A DNA stretch of 64,000 nt, from assembly GCA_964059195.1 (NCBI GenBank), contig CAXKWD010000009.1, forward strand, positions 45,603,160 through 45,667,159, written 5' to 3'. The notes under the pieces were generated by a model. It made no database searches, had not been told where the DNA came from, and saw nothing but the letters and a program-made list of their open reading frames with translations. Below are positions 23,406-32,859 of the stretch, piece after piece (within the stretch, counting starts at the first letter, position 1; each line of letters opens with the position of its first letter). This stretch comes from Ectobius pallidus (lineage: Eukaryota > Arthropoda > Insecta > Blattodea > Ectobiidae). A program made the position numbers and the translations under genes.

Positions 23406-26400
23406 TGCAACAACGGTCTCTCTCACTGGTACTCTTAACTAGTTGCTAGATAATTTAATCTTAGTTTCACTAAATAAATATAATAACTTTGGACGCGTGC
23501 TACTGATCTTTAAAGAACTCTTGAAATCCAGATATGACCCAATTCCCAAAGTCCGACTGATCGGAAACCAATCCCCAGGAAGGAAGGTAGTAGAAGACAC
23601 AACACAATCTGCTATAGATGTATATTTGATTATAAAACCACAATCAGATATAACATATGAACAAGAACTATCTCAATAAGGACTATCAGAGTAAGTCATA
23701 AATATATTAATATCACAGAACATCACAGGCACTGAATAATAGAAACCCTAAAAATTAGAGAGTGGCCTTACACAAAACAGCCACAGATTACAACTAACAC
23801 TGAGCGAATAATCACCAAAACATTAAAGGTTAGATAGAGTTGGACTAAATTCACGTAATAACCTTACTGCCACCTTCACAAATAACAACCCACAACAGAT
23901 CTAAGGCCAGAACTAACTATCTAGCCTCCAGGCTTATTAAATGCAAAAGGTATATTCTGACCTAAGTCGAATAACCAATGGCCTAATCAAGAAACTGTCT
24001 ATAAGGAAAATCTATAACTCACAACTGGTTTTCCTGATTCCGAATAAATCTACAAACAATGGCTCCCCAATAGAATTTGTTTAAATTAGCTAAGTCTAGC
24101 CTAAGTTGGCCATAAAGTAAATTGATAATATACCACTAAAGGTAGTTTTGACTCTCAGTAATTTATCAGGTAAATAAATGAATATGCAACGAATAGATTC
24201 TCTACTAAACTAATTAACACATCTAAGCGCATACTACATTGGCCGTTAACCCAAGGTGGCCACAATATAGAAAAAATACAGGCTTCAGTAACAAACTCTA
24301 ACAATGTTATGAATTCACCCACAGAAATATCTTATTCAATTTAAGAAAATCTATATAAAGGTGGCCATTAAATGAAGTGGCGAATTACTATAATAGAACT
24401 CCAATGTATAATCCTTTGTAGAGACAGTTAAAACAATTTGGCATGTAGGCCTATAACTTCTCTTCAAATTTGTTAACCTTTGAATATGTACTGGAATGCC
24501 AATTAGCCAAAATGACCACAATATGAAATAGGCAGTCAACAGTCACAAACGCTAATAGTGATTGGTATTTTAACTTACAGAAAATATTTACTGAATCAAT
24601 TGTTTAATTACCCCAAAGCTGGATTGATTTGGCCATTAACTAAATTACTATAATTGGGTATAATACAAATGTAATTACAAGAAAGATTGCCTAATAATTT
24701 AATTTGTCAAGTATATAGGCTCAATTGTTTAATTCAAATAAATGTATATGAAAGGTGGCCATTAAATAAGTGACTGATTTACCACAATAGAACTTCAATG
24801 TATTATCCTTCGTAGAAACTGTTAAATCAATTTGGCATGTAGGCCTATAACTTCTCTTCAAATTTGTTAACTTTTGAATATGTACTGGAATGCCAATTAA
24901 CCAAAGTGACCACAATATCAAATAGGCAGTCAACAGTCACAAACGCTAATAGTGATTGGTCTTTTAACTTACAGAAAATATTTATTGAATCAATTGTTTA
25001 ATTACCCCAAAACTGGATTGATTTGGCCATAACTAAATTACTATAATTGGGTATAATACAAATGTAATTACAAGAAAGATTGCCTAATAATTTAATTAGT
25101 CAAGTATATAGGCTCAATTGTTTAATTCAAATAAATGTATATGAAAGGTGGCCATTAAATAAGTGACTGATTTACCACAATAGAACATCAATGTATTATC
25201 CTTCGTAGAAACTGTTAAATCAATTTGGCATGTAGGCCTATAACTTCTCTTCAAATTTGTTAACTTTTGAGTATGTACTGGAATGCCAATTAGCCAAAAT
25301 GACCACAATATGAAATAGGCAGTCAACAGTCACAAACGCTAATAGTGATTGGTATTTTAACTTACAGAAAATATTTACTGAATCAATTGTTTAATTACCC
25401 CAAAGCTGGATTGATTTGGCCATTAACTAAATTACTATAATTGGGTATAATACAAAATGTAATTACAAGAAAGATTGCCTAATAATTTAATTTGTCAAGT
25501 ATATAGGCTCAATTGTTTAATTCAAATAAATGTATATGAAAGGTGGCCATTAAATAAGTGACTGATTTACCACAATAGAACTTCAATGTATTATCCTTCG
25601 TAGAAACTGTTAAATCAATTTGGCATGTAGGCCTATAACTTCTCTTCAAATTTGTTAACTTTTGAATATGTACTGGAATGCCAATTAACCAAAGTGACCA
25701 CAATATCAAATAGGCAGTCAACAGTCACAAACGCTAATAGTGATTGGTCTTTTAACTTACAGAAAATATTTATTGAATCAATTGTTTAATTACCCCAAAA
25801 CTGGATTGATTTGGCCATAACTAAATTACTATAATTGGGTATAATACAAATGTAATTACAAGAAAGATTGCCTAATAATTTAATTAGTCAAGTATATAGG
25901 CTCAATTGTTTAATTCAAATAAATGTATATGAAAGGTGGCCATTAAATAAGTGACTGATTTACCACAATAGAACTTCAATGTATTATCCTTCGTAGAAAC
26001 TGTTAAATCAATTTGGCATGTAGGCCTATAACTTCTCTTCAAATTTGTTAACTTTTGAGTATGTACTGGAATGCCAATTAGCCAAAATGACCACAATATG
26101 AAATAGGCAGTCAACAGTCACAAACGCTAATAGTGATTGGTATTTTAACTTACAGAAAATATTTACTGAATCAATTGTTTAATTACCCCAAAGCTGGATT
26201 GATTTGGCCATTAACTAAATTACTATAATTGGGTATAATACAAAATGTAATTACAAGAAAGATTGCCTAATAATTTAATTTGTCAAGTATATAGGCTCAA
26301 TTGTTTAATTCAAATAAATGTATATGAAAGGTGGCCATTAAATAAGTGACTGATTTACCACAATAGAACTTCAATGTATTATCCTTCGTAGAAACTGTTA

Positions 26401-26930
26401 AATCAATTTGGCATGTAGGCCTATAACTTCTCTTCAAATTTGTTAACTTTTGAATATGTACTGGAATGCCAATTAACCAAAGTGACCACAATATCAAATA
26501 GGCAGTCAACAGTCACAAACGCTAATAGTGATTGGTCTTTTAACTTACAGAAAATATTTATTGAATCAATTGTTTAATTACCCCAAAACTGGATTGATTT
26601 GGCCATAACTAAATTACTATAATTGGGTATAATACAAATGTAATTACAAGAAAGATTGCCTAATAATTTAATTAGTCAAGTATATAGGCTCAATTGTTTA
26701 ATTCAAATAAATGTATATGAAAGGTGGCCATTAAATAAGTGACTGATTTACCACAATAGAACTTCAATGTATTATCCTTCGTAGAAACTGTTAAATCAAT
26801 TTGGCATGATAACGAGGTACAAGAATACAGCCAATACTAACAGCATACACCAATATCTGTATGAATGAAGATATATAGCCAGTAATAGAAATACTAAGTG
26901 AAAAACTCCAAATGTAGGCGTAGATGACGC
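23406..26930. repeat. Left arm of giant inverted repeat (3,525 bp)
   Basis: Every position x pairs with 53896-x in the right arm. The outer end TGCAACAACGG pairs with CCGTTGTTGCA at 30480-30490 and the inner end GATGACGC pairs with GCGTCATC. All the open frames in the two arms mirror each other at exactly complementary coordinates, so there is no net length difference anywhere. I noticed one mismatch, G at 26918 against the partner of T at 26978. From outside to inside the arm holds about 900 bp of mostly unique or strongly diverged sequence, the tandem array, and about 120 bp of unique sequence next to the centre. Confidence 0.97.
24351..26807. repeat. Tandem array of ~394-bp units, left arm
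   Basis: Units repeat at 393/395-bp spacing (marker positions 24721, 25114, 25509, 25902, 26297), with a first, diverged unit 370 bp earlier. Two unit types alternate: one reads AACCAAAGTGACCACAATAT and the other AGCCAAAATGACCACAATAT. The true period is therefore a 788-bp dimer, a higher-order repeat. The outermost unit is the most diverged and still older, barely recognisable units lie outward at about 24060-24340. The array stops abruptly at 26807 within a unit. A conserved 70-codon frame in each unit is explained by unit homogenisation and is not evidence of a protein. Confidence 0.93.
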
Positions 26931-26965
26931 CTACCTTCCCGCCCCGGGGCCAAAGTGCTACCACT
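26931..26965. other. Central spacer of the palindrome
   Basis: A 35-bp non-mirrored segment between the arms. It contains the GC-rich self-complementary GCCCCGGGGC and ends in GTGCTACCACT. The 12-mer TGCTACCACTGC (26956-26967) is the exact inverse of GCAGTGGTAGCA at 30488-30499, the outer edge of the right arm. Confidence 0.9.
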
Positions 26966-29900
26966 GCGTCATCTACGTCTACATTTGGAGTTTTTCACTT
27001 AGTATTTCTATTACTGGCTATATATCTTCATTCATACAGATATTGGTGTATGCTGTTAGTATTGGCTGTATTCTTGTACCTCGTTATCATGCCAAATTGA
27101 TTTAACAGTTTCTACGAAGGATAATACATTGAAGTTCTATTGTGGTAAATCAGTCACTTATTTAATGGCCACCTTTCATATACATTTATTTGAATTAAAC
27201 AATTGAGCCTATATACTTGACTAATTAAATTATTAGGCAATCTTTCTTGTAATTACATTTGTATTATACCCAATTATAGTAATTTAGTTATGGCCAAATC
27301 AATCCAGTTTTGGGGTAATTAAACAATTGATTCAATAAATATTTTCTGTAAGTTAAAAGACCAATCACTATTAGCGTTTGTGACTGTTGACTGCCTATTT
27401 GATATTGTGGTCACTTTGGTTAATTGGCATTCCAGTACATATTCAAAAGTTAACAAATTTGAAGAGAAGTTATAGGCCTACATGCCAAATTGATTTAACA
27501 GTTTCTACGAAGGATAATACATTGAAGTTCTATTGTGGTAAATCAGTCACTTATTTAATGGCCACCTTTCATATACATTTATTTGAATTAAACAATTGAG
27601 CCTATATACTTGACAAATTAAATTATTAGGCAATCTTTCTTGTAATTACATTTTGTATTATACCCAATTATAGTAATTTAGTTAATGGCCAAATCAATCC
27701 AGCTTTGGGGTAATTAAACAATTGATTCAGTAAATATTTTCTGTAAGTTAAAATACCAATCACTATTAGCGTTTGTGACTGTTGACTGCCTATTTCATAT
27801 TGTGGTCATTTTGGCTAATTGGCATTCCAGTACATACTCAAAAGTTAACAAATTTGAAGAGAAGTTATAGGCCTACATGCCAAATTGATTTAACAGTTTC
27901 TACGAAGGATAATACATTGAAGTTCTATTGTGGTAAATCAGTCACTTATTTAATGGCCACCTTTCATATACATTTATTTGAATTAAACAATTGAGCCTAT
28001 ATACTTGACTAATTAAATTATTAGGCAATCTTTCTTGTAATTACATTTGTATTATACCCAATTATAGTAATTTAGTTATGGCCAAATCAATCCAGTTTTG
28101 GGGTAATTAAACAATTGATTCAATAAATATTTTCTGTAAGTTAAAAGACCAATCACTATTAGCGTTTGTGACTGTTGACTGCCTATTTGATATTGTGGTC
28201 ACTTTGGTTAATTGGCATTCCAGTACATATTCAAAAGTTAACAAATTTGAAGAGAAGTTATAGGCCTACATGCCAAATTGATTTAACAGTTTCTACGAAG
28301 GATAATACATTGAAGTTCTATTGTGGTAAATCAGTCACTTATTTAATGGCCACCTTTCATATACATTTATTTGAATTAAACAATTGAGCCTATATACTTG
28401 ACAAATTAAATTATTAGGCAATCTTTCTTGTAATTACATTTTGTATTATACCCAATTATAGTAATTTAGTTAATGGCCAAATCAATCCAGCTTTGGGGTA
28501 ATTAAACAATTGATTCAGTAAATATTTTCTGTAAGTTAAAATACCAATCACTATTAGCGTTTGTGACTGTTGACTGCCTATTTCATATTGTGGTCATTTT
28601 GGCTAATTGGCATTCCAGTACATACTCAAAAGTTAACAAATTTGAAGAGAAGTTATAGGCCTACATGCCAAATTGATTTAACAGTTTCTACGAAGGATAA
28701 TACATTGATGTTCTATTGTGGTAAATCAGTCACTTATTTAATGGCCACCTTTCATATACATTTATTTGAATTAAACAATTGAGCCTATATACTTGACTAA
28801 TTAAATTATTAGGCAATCTTTCTTGTAATTACATTTGTATTATACCCAATTATAGTAATTTAGTTATGGCCAAATCAATCCAGTTTTGGGGTAATTAAAC
28901 AATTGATTCAATAAATATTTTCTGTAAGTTAAAAGACCAATCACTATTAGCGTTTGTGACTGTTGACTGCCTATTTGATATTGTGGTCACTTTGGTTAAT
29001 TGGCATTCCAGTACATATTCAAAAGTTAACAAATTTGAAGAGAAGTTATAGGCCTACATGCCAAATTGATTTAACAGTTTCTACGAAGGATAATACATTG
29101 AAGTTCTATTGTGGTAAATCAGTCACTTATTTAATGGCCACCTTTCATATACATTTATTTGAATTAAACAATTGAGCCTATATACTTGACAAATTAAATT
29201 ATTAGGCAATCTTTCTTGTAATTACATTTGTATTATACCCAATTATAGTAATTTAGTTAATGGCCAAATCAATCCAGCTTTGGGGTAATTAAACAATTGA
29301 TTCAGTAAATATTTTCTGTAAGTTAAAATACCAATCACTATTAGCGTTTGTGACTGTTGACTGCCTATTTCATATTGTGGTCATTTTGGCTAATTGGCAT
29401 TCCAGTACATATTCAAAGGTTAACAAATTTGAAGAGAAGTTATAGGCCTACATGCCAAATTGTTTTAACTGTCTCTACAAAGGATTATACATTGGAGTTC
29501 TATTATAGTAATTCGCCACTTCATTTAATGGCCACCTTTATATAGATTTTCTTAAATTGAATAAGATATTTCTGTGGGTGAATTCATAACATTGTTAGAG
29601 TTTGTTACTGAAGCCTGTATTTTTTCTATATTGTGGCCACCTTGGGTTAACGGCCAATGTAGTATGCGCTTAGATGTGTTAATTAGTTTAGTAGAGAATC
29701 TATTCGTTGCATATTCATTTATTTACCTGATAAATTACTGAGAGTCAAAACTACCTTTAGTGGTATATTATCAATTTACTTTATGGCCAACTTAGGCTAG
29801 ACTTAGCTAATTTAAACAAATTCTATTGGGGAGCCATTGTTTGTAGATTTATTCGGAATCAGGAAAACCAGTTGTGAGTTATAGATTTTCCTTATAGACA

Positions 29901-30490
29901 GTTTCTTGATTAGGCCATTGGTTATTCGACTTAGGTCAGAATATACCTTTTGCATTTAATAAGCCTGGAGGCTAGATAGTTAGTTCTGGCCTTAGATCTG
30001 TTGTGGGTTGTTATTTGTGAAGGTGGCAGTAAGGTTATTACGTGAATTTAGTCCAACTCTATCTAACCTTTAATGTTTTGGTGATTATTCGCTCAGTGTT
30101 AGTTGTAATCTGTGGCTGTTTTGTGTAAGGCCACTCTCTAATTTTTAGGGTTTCTATTATTCAGTGCCTGTGATGTTCTGTGATATTAATATATTTATGA
30201 CTTACTCTGATAGTCCTTATTGAGATAGTTCTTGTTCATATGTTATATCTGATTGTGGTTTTATAATCAAATATACATCTATAGCAGATTGTGTTGTGTC
30301 TTCTACTACCTTCCTTCCTGGGGATTGGTTTCCGATCAGTCGGACTTTGGGAATTGGGTCATATCTGGATTTCAAGAGTTCTTTAAAGATCAGTAGCACG
30401 CGTCCAAAGTTATTATATTTATTTAGTGAAACTAAGATTAAATTATCTAGCAACTAGTTAAGAGTACCAGTGAGAGAGACCGTTGTTGCA
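26966..30490. repeat. Right arm of giant inverted repeat (3,525 bp)
   Basis: Reverse complement of 23406-26930, with the same array and the same unit-specific variants in mirror order. For example, the single unit with a Lys-to-Met change in its frame at 25114-25326 reappears at 28570-28782. The duplication therefore happened after the tandem array had formed. The arm ends in ...TTGCA, immediately followed by G and then TGGTAGCAGAGC. In an LTR retrotransposon that would be the LTR end and the primer-binding site. Confidence 0.97.
27089..29545. repeat. Tandem array of ~394-bp units, right arm
   Basis: Mirror image of the left-arm array, with the same alternating two-type order and the same diverged terminal unit (29357-29545). 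Confidence 0.93.
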
Positions 30491-30491
30491 G

Positions 30492-30557
30492 TGGTAGCAG
30501 AGCGTAGTTTCGATCTACGGACCTCTGGGTTATGGGCCCAGCACGCTTCCACTGCGC
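30492..30557 (-). pseudogene. Initiator tRNA-Met copy with 3' CCA, lacking the first 9 nt
   Basis: Read on the minus strand this is tRNA-iMet from position 10 to the 3' end. It has D-arm GCGCAGTGGAAGCG, anticodon stem-loop CTGGGCCCATAACCCAG with anticodon CAT, and T-arm CGTAG-ATCGAAA-CTACG. The acceptor 3' strand is CTCTGCTA, followed by CCA. The T-stem pairs perfectly, with compensated differences from the fly sequence I remember. CCA is added after transcription in eukaryotes, so this copy came from mature tRNA. Similarity stops exactly before position 10, giving 66 of the expected 75 nt. On the plus strand TGGTAGCAGAGC has the form of a tRNA-iMet primer-binding site, placed one base after the palindrome arm. 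It is not a working tRNA gene: the 5' acceptor strand is missing. Confidence 0.9.
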
Positions 30558-31460
30558 AGACGCGAGGGAATATAACCAGAGCTCTATACACAAACAAACG
30601 AGATCCGGAACGGGAAAAATGTGACGTGTGACGTCACATCCTCACTTAAACTCGTGTGTTTATCAGTTAGGACATTCTTGAACGCAGAAAAGGATCTATC
30701 TATTTCACAAGAAGTAACAGGTGCATAGGCCTACTTAAGGGAAGAAATTTGACTGAGGGTGAGATCGAATTCCATGTCATTTACATTTTCTCCACATAAT
30801 ACGTCTTTCACGTTTTCAGAAGTTTAAGATCAGGGTTTGAACTAAGTACCTTCTTAAGTTTTTCTCCACAACACGATTCTAAAAATATATTCAAAGTCTT
30901 CAACAATGGCTAGTGACTGACAAATTCAAGCAGTGAACATTCTGTTCAGCAGTTTTCTTTCAAAGGAAGGTGGTGGGGGTCGGCGAGTCGGCATTTTCTT
31001 TTGTAGCCTTGTGTATATATTATATTACTGTTTATTTAGGATAAACAGTAGCTTGCACTCTCAAATTCATGCAGGTGGCAGACTCTGTTGCCAAGTCAAT
31101 CAAAATATTATATCAATGGTAATGCAATACAACATTTTTACATTTCTTTGAAAAGCCAAGATTTTAGGGAGGCATATTCAAAATATGCACAGTTATGCAT
31201 GGTAACTTGATATTATGCACTAAAACCAGAAAATGGGGGTTTATATGCATTAAAAACGTCTGAATATGCTACATTAAGCCCAAAAATCCAAAACATGCAT
31301 TATGCATGAATTTTGCCGTAAAAAGGCCGAAATATGCAAACATGCACGGAAAAAATATGTTTATTTGGAATCCATAAGTCATGTAATGTGTAACTACAAA
31401 GACTGAGAAGTGTAACCAAAGTATATAAAAACATGCATTTGCATGGAAATCCGGGCTCTA
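30558..31460. other. Right flank of the large hAT-like element
   Basis: About 600 bp without recognised content, then a subterminal zone (31170-31460) crowded with ATGCAT, TATGCAC and CATGCA motifs up to the TIR. The frame at 30933-31151 is not recognised. Confidence 0.6.
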
Positions 31461-31754
31461 ATAATCACCATAGTAAATCTTTATTTACAATTCAGTTTGC
31501 CGGACACAAAGCTTAACTGATAAAAAAATATTAAAAACAAAAACAAAACAAAAACACGTAAAGTTCATAGATATAAAGTACAGAACGTTAAGAAATTATA
31601 CCAGTAGGCCTATGTTTGAATTACGCTCCACAGAGGTGAGTTGAGGTTTGAAAAATGGCATGGAATCTGTAAGATTTAAAACGCAAAATACTCTATGGTT
31701 CACAGCCCTAAATATTCCAATTCTTTGAATATTTTTAATTTAAAAATACTAGTC

Positions 31755-32190
31755 CACCACTGTGGCTCAGGGGATGCGTTCGCTCCTCTCATGCAGCGGG
31801 CCCGGGTTCAATTCCTGGTCGGGACAAGTTATCTAGGTGGGGTTTTTTCCGGGGTTTTCCCTCACCTGTGAGACAAATGTCAGGTAACTTTAGGCCCTTG
31901 CGGTCCCCGGATATCATCTGGCCATCCCATCCTCGCCTTGCCGAGTGAGTGTGTGAATGGTGTGTCTCTTCCTCTGTGTTCGTGTTATCTCGGAGGTGGC
32001 CCCGGCATCGGGCTGATCACTCATCCTGGGAGGCCCTCCATGTCCTTGTCTGGTAAAGAAAATATGTCTGCCTGTGTTGTGATCCACAGTCCATTCCTCT
32101 CCCGACAGGTCGCGGCCTGGTAAGGCCCGGGTGGCGCGGGCCGCAAAAAGGTCCCTATAAGGGAGAGATAAAACTCCGAAAGAGAAAAAA
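31755..32190 (+). repeat. tRNA-derived SINE, ~435 bp, copy 1
   Basis: The head has an A box, TGTGGCTCAGGGGATGCG, and a B box, GGGTTCAATTCC. The body contains CACCTGTGAGACAAATGTC, GGTGGCCCCGGCATCGGGCTG and GAGGCCCTCCATGTCCTTGT, ending AGGGAGAGATAAAACT and an A-rich tail. The same body recurs at 60362-60782 and its last part at 57925-58008. Frames on both strands through it are not genes. Confidence 0.85.
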
Positions 32191-32319
32191 AAACTAATTA
32201 ATGCTAGGATCATGAACGTTTCTATGGCTATTTTCTGTTACCAACAAAAGGCGTATATATTTATAACCTTTTTTTCAATGATCAAATCATTATTTTAAAA
32301 TACCCTATAAGCTTATGGT

Positions 32320-32732
32320 AGTGGCCAAAATGTGAAAACCATTTTCTGTTTGACCACACTATAATATATTCAATACATGTGACGTAACGGTATCATAACA
32401 ATAACCACTATGATCAGATTTCCATTATAACACAGGTATGGTATATATTATTATCTAGACGCCATGCTGTCTGAACTCTTGTAGCCTGCCATCTATCGGA
32501 AGAGACGAGAAGTAGGTCTACTAAAAAGCTGTTGTCCGAGAGTAGTTTGATTCATCAGTTACGAGGTATTCTAAAAACCCAAAACTTAAACATTTAATTA
32601 TATTCAAACAAAAACAGTTGAATGCATCTTGCTTACAACCGTAATTAAGACACTCCTATGAAAATTATGAAACGTGGGCCTGCTTGTGTATTACTCGTAT
32701 AATAATGTCACCATAGGCTCGTTGCATAATGT
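32320..32732 (+). repeat. Dispersed repeat ending GCTCGTTGCATAATGTAC, copy 1
   Basis: Shares ordered blocks with 58305-58828 and partly with 42690-42926: TTGACCACACTATAATA, CCATCTATCG, AACAAAAACAGT, ending GCTCGTTGCATAATGTAC. A start-like fragment is also at 54080-54160. No TIR or tail was identified. The shared right end suggests a defined element of about 400-520 bp. Confidence 0.6.
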
Positions 32733-32859
32733 ACTACTTTAAAAGATACAACAATAGTTTGTAGTTTCCACCTTTATTTATCAACAGTGATTTTTTGTAT
32801 ATAATACAAGATCCCTTTTCTTTCAACTTACAAATCAACTGACTTGTACAGTACTAGGA

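Larger units (their letters stand above)
23225..31460. mobile_element. Large (8.2 kb) hAT-like element carrying the giant palindrome
   Basis: The left end TAAAACCCGGATTTTCATGC and the right end on the other strand, TAGAGCCCGGATTTCCATGC, form a matching TIR. The adjacent 8-bp duplications are gtaatcac (23217-23224) and ataatcac (31461-31468), seven of eight identical. Subterminal regions are dense in short ATGCAT/TATGCAC motifs at 23260-23330 and 31170-31450, as is usual for hAT transposase-binding regions. No transposase is recognisable. The 180-bp left and 970-bp right flanks enclose a 7,085-bp palindrome and a tRNA-derived segment. Either the palindrome inserted into a small hAT element or the element captured it. 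The ends resemble those of the element at 6669-7720, which keeps a hAT transposase remnant. Confidence 0.7.

Noticed and set aside
24351..29545. Conserved 62-70-codon frames repeated in every tandem unit
   Set aside because: They are conserved only because the units are copies of one another. The same frames appear on opposite strands in the two arms, and no domain, promoter or codon-level selection is visible.
24351..29545. CRISPR-like regular repeats
   Set aside because: The repeats are contiguous ~394-bp units without spacers, in an animal genome.
23396..30500. Target-site duplication around the palindrome itself
   Set aside because: The bases outside the left arm (TTCTCCT) do not match those outside the right arm or after the tRNA segment, so no TSD can be claimed for the palindrome alone.
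30488..30565. Functional initiator tRNA gene
   Set aside because: The 5' acceptor strand is missing and CCA is encoded, so it cannot be a normal nuclear tRNA gene.
31914..32213. 99-codon minus-strand and 61-codon plus-strand frames
   Set aside because: Both lie inside the SINE and reflect its GC-rich body.
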